NCBI GenBank assembly: GCA_964653285.1
Contig: CAZZEX010000160.1
Location: 1-7,078 of the forward strand
DNA from: CAZZEX01 sp964653285
GTDB taxonomy: Bacteria; Chloroflexota; Anaerolineae; B4-G1
Length of the DNA: 7,078 nt
Direction: 5' to 3'
The first letter of the stretch is position 1. Each line of letters begins with the position of its first letter. The translations under genes were made by a program, and so were the position numbers. The notes beneath the pieces were generated by a model. It saw only the letters and a list, made by a program, of their open reading frames with translations, searched no databases and was not told where the DNA came from. This document shows, piece by piece, positions 1 through 6,409 of this stretch.

Positions 1-254
1 TGGAGGCGATGGCCTGTGGCACGCCAGTCGTGGTCGCCGAGCGAGCCTCGCTGCCGGAGGTGGCAGGGGAGGCGGGTCTATTGATGAATCCGGACGACCC
101 GGACGACATCGCCCGGGCGCTGGCCCGTGTGCTGACGGATGAGCCGCTGCGAGCCCGGATGCGGGAACTGGGGCTGGCGCAGGCGGCCCGCTTCACCTGG
201 GAGGAGACTGCCCGCAAGACTCTGGCTATCTACCGCAGGGAACTGGCGCGGTAG
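1..254 (+). CDS. Glycosyltransferase family 4 (group 1), C-terminal fragment
   Basis: This is the 3' end of a gene entering from the left edge; bases 1-2 finish a codon and the readable frame starts at base 3, ending at TAG 252-254. The translation opens with E-A-M-A-C-G-T-P-V-V-V, the signature of the GT-B fold C-terminal domain of GT4 retaining glycosyltransferases. Its Glu would be the second Glu of the E-x7-E motif that contacts the nucleotide-sugar donor. The next segment, S-L-P-E-V-A-G-E-A-G-L-L, and the closing helices with F-T-W-E-E-T-A (found near the C-terminus of many family members) fit too. The enzyme would act in the cytoplasm or at the inner membrane face, moving a sugar onto a lipid, glycan or other acceptor; the acceptor cannot be told from this part. 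It converges on the phospholipase gene and is unlikely to belong to the minus-strand operon. The ATG at 9 is internal, not the start. Confidence 0.93.
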   Translation, partial: EAMACGTPVVVAERASLPEVAGEAGLLMNPDDPDDIARALARVLTDEPLRARMRELGLAQAARFTWEETARKTLAIYRRELAR

Positions 255-299
255 AGACGCGCCGGAGGATAAAACGGCTCGGACAGGTTCTTGATCGTC
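255..299. other. Short convergent intergenic gap
   Basis: Forty-five bases separate the stop codons of the two convergent genes. I see no stable hairpin followed by a T-tract on either strand. A 6-bp GAGACG/CGTCTC pair overlapping the two gene ends has a loop of about 38 nt and is not convincing as a terminator. Confidence 0.4.
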
Positions 300-1343
300 T
301 CAATCACGTCCGCCTCCCTCCACAGGTCTCCCCGCTCGCGCCCAGGCTGCTCTGGCATCCTTGTAGCCCATCTGATACAGCCCCTCGTGGTTGTCCGGGT
401 TGTAGCGGATAATGTCCGCCAGAGGGATGGGGTGCTGGGGGGAAACGATGACCGGCGGATTAATTTCCTGGTGGAGAAGGTCAACGGCCCCGGCCGGATA
501 GGAGGGGGGGGGCTTTCTGTGCAATTGGACTTTCAGCGCCTCATTCTCCGCCCGCAGCCGGGCGTTCTCGATGGTCAGCCGGACCACCTGATTGGTGCGA
601 TGGAAGAGTTTCAGGTCGGCCTGGAAGGAAGCCAACAGCGCCCACTCGAAGGCGGCCTGGGCTGCCGACAGAAGCCCTTGCACACCGCCAACGGGGACGT
701 ACCGGGGATGGTTCTCTTGATCCTCCCAGGGGGTCATCAGCACTACCACAATATCCTCAGCGCCCGCATCAATGGCCGGGCCCAGTGGCGTGTTGGCCAC
801 AGTGCCGCCATCCCAGAAAGCCACGTCGTCAATCTCCGTAGGCGGATAGACCATCGGGATGCTACAACTGGCCAGGATGTGGTCCAGGGTGATGACCACG
901 TGCTCGCAGTGACCGCCCGGCGAGGGATCGGGGCTGTTGCCGAAGACGCGCAGCCGGCCTGTCTCCATTTCGACGACGGTGATGCGCAGGTGCTTGGATG
1001 CGGGCTGAGCGTTGATGCGCGACAGGTCTATCCAGCCCTCCTCGATCAGGGTCCTGCGCAGGGGAGCGGTATCCAGCAGGTGGTTCCATTTGTCCAGCGA
1101 AAACAGGTCCCAGGTGCGGCGCTGCACGTCGTCGGTCTTCAATCGCCGCCACAACGCCCACAGCGAGTGCGCCGTGTGGCCGGAGGCGATAGCCGCCCCG
1201 TTTACGGCCCCGATGGACGTGCCGACGATGATGTTGGGATTCCACTCGTGCTCCTCGAGGAAGCGGAGCACGCCTATGTGATAGGCTCCCCGTCCCCCGC
1301 CGCCGGAAAGCACCAGGGCTCGCAAAGAGTTTGAGTAAGTCAT
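300..1343 (-). CDS. Patatin-like phospholipase family protein
   Basis: A 347-aa predicted serine acyl hydrolase. Visible hallmarks of the patatin fold: the glycine-rich oxyanion loop G-G-G-G-R-G at residues 14-19, nucleophile Ser43 in G-T-S-I-G (41-45), the A-S-C-S-I-P segment (158-163), and the catalytic Asp178 in D-G-G (178-180) followed by V-A-N-T-P-L. The Ser-Asp dyad is therefore intact. Family members cleave acyl esters of phospholipids or other lipids at the cytoplasmic membrane face; the substrate here is unknown. There is no signal peptide or membrane segment. After the core, residues about 251-276 form a charged heptad-like coiled coil (L-R-A-E-N-E-A-L), then a Pro-rich linker and a tail with G-L-Y-Q-M-G-Y-K-D-A (321-330). 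I chose the third in-frame ATG (1341-1343), because GGGAGA lies 7 nt upstream; ATGs at 1361 and 1358 lack such a site. It has its own promoter 178 nt upstream. Confidence 0.93.
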   Translation of the reverse strand: MTYSNSLRALVLSGGGGRGAYHIGVLRFLEEHEWNPNIIVGTSIGAVNGAAIASGHTAHSLWALWRRLKTDDVQRRTWDLFSLDKWNHLLDTAPLRRTLIEEGWIDLSRINAQPASKHLRITVVEMETGRLRVFGNSPDPSPGGHCEHVVITLDHILASCSIPMVYPPTEIDDVAFWDGGTVANTPLGPAIDAGAEDIVVVLMTPWEDQENHPRYVPVGGVQGLLSAAQAAFEWALLASFQADLKLFHRTNQVVRLTIENARLRAENEALKVQLHRKPPPSYPAGAVDLLHQEINPPVIVSPQHPIPLADIIRYNPDNHEGLYQMGYKDARAAWARAGRPVEGGGRD

Positions 1344-1350
1344 TGTGCTA

Positions 1351-1356
1351 TCTCCC
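1351..1356 (-). promoter_or_regulatory. Ribosome binding site of the patatin gene
   Basis: GGGAGA on the minus strand, 7 nt before the ATG at 1343. It lies inside the six extra codons obtained if the first ATG (1361) is used, and so favours the shorter protein. Confidence 0.65.
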
Positions 1357-1383
1357 ATCATCCGGTTCGCCAGTCCGCTGACG

Positions 1384-1427
1384 CGCAGGCGCCGCCCCCT
1401 GGATCAGGCCCAGGGCACGGCGCTGCG
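1384..1427 (-). other. Stable hairpin in the patatin leader
   Basis: An inverted repeat with a 10-bp outer stem (CGCA plus GCGCCG pairing with CGGCGC plus TGCG, one bulged base at 1388), a 2x2 internal loop, a 6-bp inner stem CCCTGG/CCAGGG and a 7-nt loop (1403-1409). It sits 40 nt upstream of the patatin start, within the presumed leader RNA. No T-tract follows on either strand, so it does not look like an intrinsic terminator. It may affect mRNA stability or translation. The pairing is directly visible; the role is inferred. Confidence 0.55.
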
Positions 1428-1527
1428 AGGCAAGGTTACATCTGCTGGCCCCGGGACATCCAGAGCGGAACTGGTATCAGGGTGCCGTCCATTATCGGGT
1501 GAACGCTCTCCCTTCTGCTACAGAGTC

Positions 1528-1556
1528 AGTATACACCACGCCGGCCTCCTTGCCAA
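1528..1556 (-). promoter_or_regulatory. Sigma70-type promoter for the patatin gene
   Basis: On the minus strand TTGGCA (1551-1556), a 17-bp spacer, then TATACT (1528-1533). Each hexamer matches consensus at five of six positions and spacing is optimal. Transcription would start near 1521, giving a leader of about 178 nt. It lies between the upstream six-gene operon and the patatin gene, so the latter can be expressed independently, though read-through remains possible. Confidence 0.65.
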
Positions 1557-1589
1557 GTGGCGATTCTACCATCTATTCTTTCCGCCCCC

Positions 1590-1970
1590 CTACTCTACAT
1601 AGATCTCCACCCGCTCGTTGTCTTCCTCGTCCATCACCTCCACGATCTTGCCGGCCGCGCCGCTGGCGAGCAATTCCTCTAGTTCCTGCATGTCGAAGCC
1701 CTCGAACTCCGGGGCAAACCGCTCTGCCATGCGCAATCCCACGCTCACCAGGCCCGTCGGAATCGTCACGTTCACCTTCGCCGACCCCGAGGTCATGTCG
1801 GTCACCTGGATGCGGAGGTAGCGGTGCGTGCCACCAGGGCCAGGCGCTCCCGGTCCGGCGCTCCGCCTCCCCCCCAACGCCCGCAGCAGGGTGGTCGCCT
1901 CCTGTGCGGTGATCTTTCCCTCCTCCAGCATCTGGAGGATCTTCAGCCGTTCTTCGCTTGCCGTTGTCAT
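1590..1970 (-). CDS. Soluble SHOCT-like domain protein
   Basis: A 126-aa protein with no signal peptide or membrane segment. Residues 6-33 form the SHOCT-like helical hairpin known from DUF2089 C-termini and YvlB-type proteins (E-E-R-L-K-I-L-Q-M-L-E-E-G-K-I-T, then E-A-T-T-L-L-R-A-L). A Gly/Pro-rich linker (34-47) leads to a beta-rich C-terminal domain (about 49-126) containing R-Y-L-R-I-Q-V-T-D and ending V-E-I-Y-V-E. This domain aligns with that of the gene just upstream (R-Y-L-R-I-Q-V against W-F-S-L-Q-V-R; the ends V-E-I-Y against V-Q-I-Y), so the pair are paralogs. It is the last operon gene, 15 nt after its paralog's stop, with a strong AGGAGGTG site. The biochemical function is unknown; I infer a protein-protein interaction or sensory role. 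An acidic stretch (about 114-119, D-E-E-D-N-E) sits near the C-terminus. Confidence 0.88.
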   Translation of the reverse strand: MTTASEERLKILQMLEEGKITAQEATTLLRALGGRRSAGPGAPGPGGTHRYLRIQVTDMTSGSAKVNVTIPTGLVSVGLRMAERFAPEFEGFDMQELEELLASGAAGKIVEVMDEEDNERVEIYVE

Positions 1971-1974
1971 ACTT

Positions 1975-1982
1975 CACCTCCT
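1975..1982 (-). promoter_or_regulatory. Strong ribosome binding site of the soluble SHOCT-like gene
   Basis: AGGAGGTG on the minus strand, 4 nt before ATG 1970, nearly full complementarity to the 16S rRNA tail. It lies entirely between the stop of the preceding gene and this start. Confidence 0.8.
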
Positions 1983-1985
1983 ATC

Positions 1986-2555
1986 CTAACCGAAATAAAT
2001 CTGCACCTGCTCCCCGCTTTCTCCCTCGTCCACCTCCACGACGAGGGGGCATTCATCTCGTGCTTCTTCCCGCAACGCCAGGATCAGCTCGTCTGCCCCT
2101 GTCTCCTCAATCTGAGGGACGAAGGGACGGGCGAGACGCAGTACCCAGGCGATGGGACCGAGCGGCAGCGGCAGGGCAAGAAATATGTTGGGGCCATCAG
2201 CCTGCCGCACCTGCAGGGAGAACCAGTGGGCCCGTTGCAACCACCAGCCCAGCGCCAACCCCAGCACGCCGGAGGCGAGGAGCAGCCAACCCCAGGTCAG
2301 CCACCGGGCGGCGACTGCTTCAGCCTGGACGGCGGTCACCAGCACTCCCCCGCCCACCATCAGCCCGACACCTGTCCAGGACACAGCCTGCCACAGCCAG
2401 CGTACCACGGCCGGGCGGGCGACGGGGGCAGTAGGGCCCGCTGGTGGTTCCGGTAGTTCGGCGGTCTCCGTCAAAGCCTCCAGTCGCCGCGTTCCCTCCT
2501 CGACGCTGATCTCACCTGCTTCAATCAACTCCAGTATTCGCAGTCGCTCACCCAT
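1986..2555 (-). CDS. Membrane-anchored SHOCT-like domain protein (two TM segments)
   Basis: A 189-aa protein. Residues 2-30 are a SHOCT-like helical hairpin (E-R-L-R-I-L-E-L-I-E-A-G-E-I-S, then E-E-G-T-R-R-L-E-A-L). A Pro/Ala linker (35-48) precedes two hydrophobic membrane segments at about 54-76 and 85-106, separated by a short loop. The C-terminal domain (about 110-189) aligns with that of the soluble 126-aa neighbour and ends V-Q-I-Y-F-G. With two TMs both ends should be on the same side, most likely the cytoplasm, which keeps both conserved domains accessible to the other operon proteins. I chose the ATG at 2553-2555, because GGGAGG lies 4 nt upstream; a TTG four codons earlier would overlap that site. 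It is 24 nt after the preceding exporter. Function unknown; a membrane sensor or anchor is my inference. Confidence 0.87.
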   Translation of the reverse strand: MGERLRILELIEAGEISVEEGTRRLEALTETAELPEPPAGPTAPVARPAVVRWLWQAVSWTGVGLMVGGGVLVTAVQAEAVAARWLTWGWLLLASGVLGLALGWWLQRAHWFSLQVRQADGPNIFLALPLPLGPIAWVLRLARPFVPQIEETGADELILALREEARDECPLVVEVDEGESGEQVQIYFG

Positions 2556-2559
2556 AAGT

Positions 2560-2565
2560 CCTCCC
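2560..2565 (-). promoter_or_regulatory. Ribosome binding site of the membrane SHOCT-like gene
   Basis: GGGAGG on the minus strand 4 nt before ATG 2555. It decides against the in-frame TTG at 2567, which overlaps the site. Confidence 0.7.
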
Positions 2566-2579
2566 AACTAAACCCTCGT

Positions 2580-3854
2580 TCACTCGAGTGCCCGCCTCCG
2601 CACCCTCTCACGCCGGGCGAGAGCAATGGCCTCGGCGGGTCGCTCAACCCTGCGCTGCAGCAGAGCGAAAGCCTCAGCGGCCACCAGCCCCACCAGCCCG
2701 GCGGCGTACCAGACCCAGCGCGAGTCGGCGTTGTCCATAACCAAACCGGCCAGGAGCGGCCCCACTGCCCCTGCGATCACCCAACTGAATCCGAAGATCG
2801 CCATGTACCGCCCCCGCATATCCTCGGGCGCGAACCGGGCCACCAGTGCCTGGGAGATCGAGGCGGTCATCATCTCGCCGATGGTGATGATGATCATCGC
2901 CACCAGGAAGAGTAAGTAAGTCGAGACGAGGCCATACATGCCGAATCCGACGGCGTATAGCAGCGTGCCCAGGGCCATCACGATCAACGGCCTGTACCTG
3001 GCGATCCGGCGTGTGATGGAGAACTGGAACAGGACGACCATCGCCGCGTTGAGGCTCAATATGTAGCCAAAGCCCTGTTCGGAGACGGAGCAGGTATCCC
3101 GCAGATAGACGGCCAGTGTGGTGTTCATCTGCATGTAGACGAGCGTCATCAGGATGCAGGCGCCGATAAACAGGACGAAGGTGGTGTCCCGTAATACGTG
3201 CAGGTAGCCACCGAATGTCTGGGCCATCGTCTGCTCGGACTCGCCCTCGCGGGGAGCGGGCCTGGTCTCCTGTATCGCCAGGGCCACGATGCCGGCAGTG
3301 ATCAGGCTGAGTACCGCGTCGCAGATGAAGAGAAGCAGGTAGGATCGGGCGGCAAGGAGCCCCCCAATCGCCGGGCCGATGGTCACGGCGAGGTTGACCA
3401 CCACGCGCAGGATGCCGAACCCCTGGGCGCGCTTCTCCTCCGGCAGCAAATCGGCGACCATCGCCTGCTGCGCCGGGCCGCCAGCATTGGCGAACAGTCC
3501 CACGAACAGCGCGCTGGCAAAGAAAAGTTCGATCTCGTTGACCAGCCCCATCAGCAGGCTGGTGGATGCGCTGGCGATCAGCCCGAATATCAACATCCCC
3601 TTGCGGCCCAGGCGGTCGGTCAGCGCCCCGCCAAACATGCTGCCTACGACGCTCGCGATCGAGAACATTCCGAAGAGCACGCCGACCTCCGTCATGCCCA
3701 CGTTGAACTTGCGCGTGATGTAGAGCGTGAAGAAGGGGAACATAATCGCTCCACCGACCCGGTCAATGAACGTGCCCAGGACAAGGATCCGGAACTGGCG
3801 GGGATATTCGGCGTAGATGTTGCGAATGCGCGCTAGTGGTTTGTGGATAAACAT
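2580..3854 (-). CDS. MFS transporter, DHA1-like multidrug exporter family
   Basis: A 424-aa polytopic protein of normal MFS length with about 12 hydrophobic segments. The loop after TM2 holds a clear MFS motif A, G-G-A-L-T-D-R-L-G-R-K (75-85), as in proton-driven antiporters. TM1 begins with F-I-D-R-V-G-G-A-I-M-F-P-F-F-T-L-Y-I, a pattern common in MDR-type MFS proteins with an N-terminal charged pair (Asp31, Arg32). A long basic cytoplasmic tail (about 402-424, R-R-E-R-V-R-R-R-A-L-E at the end) follows the last TM. It probably exports a drug, lipid or metabolite by proton antiport across the cytoplasmic membrane; the substrate cannot be read from sequence. It begins 3 nt after the stop of the preceding MFS gene, with GGAGAG 7 nt before the ATG, so the two are almost certainly co-translated. 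They are not close duplicates: motif A and TM1 differ. Confidence 0.92.
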   Translation of the reverse strand: MFIHKPLARIRNIYAEYPRQFRILVLGTFIDRVGGAIMFPFFTLYITRKFNVGMTEVGVLFGMFSIASVVGSMFGGALTDRLGRKGMLIFGLIASASTSLLMGLVNEIELFFASALFVGLFANAGGPAQQAMVADLLPEEKRAQGFGILRVVVNLAVTIGPAIGGLLAARSYLLLFICDAVLSLITAGIVALAIQETRPAPREGESEQTMAQTFGGYLHVLRDTTFVLFIGACILMTLVYMQMNTTLAVYLRDTCSVSEQGFGYILSLNAAMVVLFQFSITRRIARYRPLIVMALGTLLYAVGFGMYGLVSTYLLFLVAMIIITIGEMMTASISQALVARFAPEDMRGRYMAIFGFSWVIAGAVGPLLAGLVMDNADSRWVWYAAGLVGLVAAEAFALLQRRVERPAEAIALARRERVRRRALE

Positions 3855-3857
3855 TTG

Positions 3858-5162
3858 TTAACTCTCCGCCACGGCAACCTCTGCCGCTGTTGATGGCAAG
3901 GGGGCGACTTCTGCGACATGCCCGTTGTGGTTCTGCTCAATATTCACGATCGCCGGCACGAAGAAGCTAATTAGCCCTATTGCCCCGCAAAGCACCCCAG
4001 TCGTCACGTACCACACCTGTATGCCAAGCCAATCGGTCACCGGGCCGGCGACCGCCAGGCCAAAGGGCGAGGTCATAGAGAGCAAACTGCCCATCAGGGT
4101 AAACACACGCCCCTGCATCTCCGGCGCGACCGTCCCCTGGAGAATAGCCATGATCGGCCCGTCTATCAGCGGGATCATCAATCCTACCACAAAGATGCTC
4201 GCCAGCGCCATCCAGAACCATCCTCCCGGCGTCAGGCCCAACACCACGAAACCCAAGCCCAGTATGACCATACCCATCATCGTGGTGTAAATCTTTCGCC
4301 GGAAGCCGCCCCACGCGCTCAGGACAAGCCCGCCCACCACGATACCCACCCCGGCGACCGCTTCAAGCAGGCTCAACTGGGCTGCGCTGCCGTTGAAGTG
4401 CTCGGTTACCAGGAGCGGCAGCAGCGAAAAAGCCGGGGTCAGCGCAATCTTAAAAACCATCGCCGCCCCTATCAGGACCACCAGCCCTGGCCAACCCCGA
4501 ATGTAGCACAGACCCTCGCGTATGTCGGTCCATATAGATGGCTTTTGCGCTGCGCCCTCATCCGCACGCGTCGGCTGCGGCACGGGCACAGAAAACAGCG
4601 GTCCAATAGCAAGCGCCGCCGTGCCCACGTCCACCAGCATGACGCCGTACAGCGGCAGCACCTCCATCAGCAGCGCGCCCAGCGGTGGGCCAACGATGTT
4701 TAGCACCCCGTTCATCGTCTGGTTGAGGCCGGCCACGCGCGTCAGGTGCTTGTCGGGCACCATCAGCGAGGTCGAAGCCTGCATCGCCGGCCAGTGAAAG
4801 CTCCCGCCCACCGAGCGCACCAGCATGATGACGTACACGTGCCAGACCTGCATCGCATCAGTCCAGAACACGTATGCCAGCCACAGCGAGGCCAGCGCTA
4901 TCATGCCATCGGCCACAATCATTACTATGCGCCGGTTCCAGCGGTCTACGTACGCGCCAGCGATGGGACCGAGGAAAATCTGCGGGATAAGTGCTACCAT
5001 CGTTGCCGTCGCCAGCACCGTCGCTGAGCCAGTCAATTTGGTAAGCCACCAGACCAGCGCGAACTGGGCCACTCTGCTGCCGATCAACGAGAATGCCTGC
5101 CCTGTCCAGATGGTGAAAAACGGGACCTCCCATTTGGGTTGATGTTGCTCTGTGTGTTTCAC
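3858..5162 (-). CDS. MFS transporter, MFS_3/EntS-MefA-like exporter (GTG start)
   Basis: A 434-aa polytopic protein of typical MFS length. The N-terminus F-F-T-I-W-T-G-Q-A-F-S-L-I-G-S (15-29), followed by F-A-L-V-W-W-L-T-K-L-T-G-S-A-T-V-L-A, is characteristic of the MFS_3 group that includes enterobactin exporter EntS and macrolide efflux Mef proteins. Motif A is present as G-A-Y-V-D-R-W-N-R-R (69-78). The C-terminal tail after TM12 is about 30 residues, polar and acidic. It likely exports an amphipathic compound by proton antiport. I place the start at GTG 5160-5162: it lies one base after the TAA of the DUF4097 gene, with GGAAGGG 7 nt upstream, and gives a normal MFS N-terminus. The open frame runs up to 5732, but that 190-residue extension is Arg-rich, lies antiparallel-free within the DUF4097 gene in another frame, and resembles no MFS sequence. 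Confidence 0.92.
   Translation of the reverse strand: MKHTEQHQPKWEVPFFTIWTGQAFSLIGSRVAQFALVWWLTKLTGSATVLATATMVALIPQIFLGPIAGAYVDRWNRRIVMIVADGMIALASLWLAYVFWTDAMQVWHVYVIMLVRSVGGSFHWPAMQASTSLMVPDKHLTRVAGLNQTMNGVLNIVGPPLGALLMEVLPLYGVMLVDVGTAALAIGPLFSVPVPQPTRADEGAAQKPSIWTDIREGLCYIRGWPGLVVLIGAAMVFKIALTPAFSLLPLLVTEHFNGSAAQLSLLEAVAGVGIVVGGLVLSAWGGFRRKIYTTMMGMVILGLGFVVLGLTPGGWFWMALASIFVVGLMIPLIDGPIMAILQGTVAPEMQGRVFTLMGSLLSMTSPFGLAVAGPVTDWLGIQVWYVTTGVLCGAIGLISFFVPAIVNIEQNHNGHVAEVAPLPSTAAEVAVAES
3862..3867 (-). promoter_or_regulatory. Ribosome binding site of MFS exporter 2
   Basis: GGAGAG on the minus strand, 7 nt before ATG 3854. It overlaps the last codons of the upstream MFS gene, a sign of translational coupling. 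Confidence 0.65.
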
Positions 5163-5163
5163 G

Positions 5164-6342
5164 TTATCGCCCTTCCAGCGCAGCCAGCAAATCGGCCGCC
5201 TGTTCAGGTGTGACCTTCCCCTCCTCCACCAGCCGCAGCACCTGCATCCGCTCCTCATCCGTTGCCGGCTCCTGGCGGGGGCGAGGTCGCTGGCCGCTGG
5301 CCCGCTGCCAGCGCCGCTCGGCCCGCTCCGCCCGCAGGCGAGCCCGCTCCGCCTCCCGCTCCGCCTTCCGCCGCGCTCGCTCGGCGGCCTGTTCTGCCTT
5401 CCGCAGTGCCTGTTCCGTCGCCCGCTCCACCTGCTGGCGAAGCCCCTGGTCGTCAATGCGGCCCAGGCTCTCCTCCAGACGCGCCTCCACTTCCGCCATC
5501 GCCTCGGCGATGCCAGCTTCGATTTGCGCCCCCAGCCCCTCCAGATCGGCCACGAATTCGAGCGGTAGCCCCTCCGCCGGCCCCTTCCCCGGCTCCAGAG
5601 GCTGCAGGGAGACGCGCCCGCCGACCTGTGCCTCCAGGCTAGCATCACCGGCTCCCAGGATGCCCCTCGTCTCCCCATTCGCCTTCTCCAGGACCAGGTC
5701 AGAGACACGAGAGCCAACCCGGCCACCGGCACGGAGGGCCAGGCGGAGGCTGGCGTCGGCGGGGAGGCGGACCGTCAGGTTGCCGTTGGCGCTCAGTCGG
5801 TAGGTCAAGCCGGGGGAGAAGGGCGGCCCCAGCCGGACGTTCCCCTGCACCTGTTCCGCTGCTAACCCACCCTGGAGCCCCTTGGTCGCCAGATTGCCGC
5901 CCACCAGGCTCAGGGAGAGGGAACCTTCCACCTGGTGGATCTGCGCGTTCCCCCTCGTCGTCTGCGTGCGCAGATCCCCCGCCACCTGGCGGACGCTCAG
6001 GTTACCGAAGGCCTGCTCCAGAGCGGTGGGGCCGACGGTACGCAGGTTCACGTTGCCGTGGACGGTGCCGATGGCGACCGGCCCCTCCACTCCCTTGACC
6101 TTCAGGTTCCCCCGCACCCCACCGACGGTGAGGGTAGTAGCCGGGGGGCAGGTGAGGAGGCAGTCGGCGCGGGCCACGAGGGTGAAGGTCTCACCTTCCC
6201 GCTCCAGGACCACGTCGTCGGCCCCACCCTGCACGTGAAGGGTGATCTGCCGTTCCTCCGATCCCCGCACCACCAGGTTGCCCTGGCAGTCGGTGACGGT
6301 GATGTGGGGGGTTGCTGACGTCTCAACCGTTTGCTCGAACAT
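5164..6342 (-). CDS. DUF4097 beta-repeat protein with coiled coil and C-terminal SHOCT-like domain
   Basis: A 392-aa protein with no signal peptide or TM, so probably cytoplasmic. Region 1 (about 9-246) is DUF4097-like, built from short G-N-L-x-V repeats. Glycines recur every nine residues at 78, 87, 96 and, after a one-residue shift (Gly104), at 113, 122, 131, 140, 149, 158 and 167, as expected for a beta-solenoid. Region 2 (about 265-347) is an Ala/Glu/Arg-rich helix likely to form a coiled coil. Region 3 (362-390) is a SHOCT-like hairpin (D-E-E-R-M-Q-V-L-R-L-V-E-E-G-K-V-T, then E-Q-A-A-D-L-L-A-A-L). In Enterococcus LiaX and Bacillus YvlB, DUF4097 is joined to an N-terminal helical region in envelope-stress control; here the SHOCT-like part is C-terminal. 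The ATG has AGGAGA 5 nt upstream. I infer a scaffold or regulatory partner of the DUF2089 protein encoded upstream; the function is not proven. Confidence 0.88.
   Translation of the reverse strand: MFEQTVETSATPHITVTDCQGNLVVRGSEERQITLHVQGGADDVVLEREGETFTLVARADCLLTCPPATTLTVGGVRGNLKVKGVEGPVAIGTVHGNVNLRTVGPTALEQAFGNLSVRQVAGDLRTQTTRGNAQIHQVEGSLSLSLVGGNLATKGLQGGLAAEQVQGNVRLGPPFSPGLTYRLSANGNLTVRLPADASLRLALRAGGRVGSRVSDLVLEKANGETRGILGAGDASLEAQVGGRVSLQPLEPGKGPAEGLPLEFVADLEGLGAQIEAGIAEAMAEVEARLEESLGRIDDQGLRQQVERATEQALRKAEQAAERARRKAEREAERARLRAERAERRWQRASGQRPRPRQEPATDEERMQVLRLVEEGKVTPEQAADLLAALEGR
5170..5176 (-). promoter_or_regulatory. Ribosome binding site of MFS exporter 1
   Basis: GGAAGGG on the minus strand, 7 nt before GTG 5162 and inside the last codons of the DUF4097 gene. 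It supports the GTG start and translational coupling. Confidence 0.6.
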
Positions 6343-6347
6343 CTCTT

Positions 6348-6353
6348 TCTCCT
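6348..6353 (-). promoter_or_regulatory. Ribosome binding site of the DUF4097 gene
   Basis: AGGAGA on the minus strand, 5 nt before ATG 6342, in the 67-nt gap after the DUF2089 gene. I see no hairpin or internal promoter in that gap. Confidence 0.7.
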
Positions 6354-6409
6354 ATCTCTGTCCCGAAGTTTCCCTGACCTGTCTTTTTGTTGTTCATTCT
6401 GCTTGTTTC

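Noticed and set aside
254..301. Bidirectional terminator between the convergent genes
   Set aside because: The only inverted repeat is 6 bp with a loop of about 38 nt and has no T-tract.
291..1334. Long plus-strand open frame (347 codons) opposite the patatin gene
   Set aside because: It is antisense to a gene with intact catalytic motifs, its translation has no recognisable family, and such frames are expected in GC-rich DNA.
1557..1589. Intrinsic terminator at the end of the six-gene operon
   Set aside because: No hairpin with a following T-tract is visible on the minus strand after the stop at 1590, so the operon end is undefined.
1573..1977. Alternative minus-strand frame over the soluble SHOCT-like gene
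   Set aside because: It is a shadow: the real frame has the AGGAGGTG site, the SHOCT-like hairpin and a paralog next door.
3198..3836. Plus-strand 212-codon frame opposite MFS exporter 2
   Set aside because: It is antisense to an MFS gene with motif A and about 12 membrane segments; the translation is His/Gln/Glu-rich without a recognisable domain.
5163..5732. N-terminal extension of the first MFS gene up to 5732
   Set aside because: The extra residues are Arg/Gly/Trp-rich frame-shifted products of the DUF4097 gene; the GTG at 5162 with its own Shine-Dalgarno site and normal MFS N-terminus is the better start.
5210..5803. Plus-strand Arg/Ser/Ala-rich frame opposite the DUF4097 coiled coil
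   Set aside because: It reflects the biased codons of the Ala/Glu/Arg coiled coil read on the other strand, with no start signal or family match.
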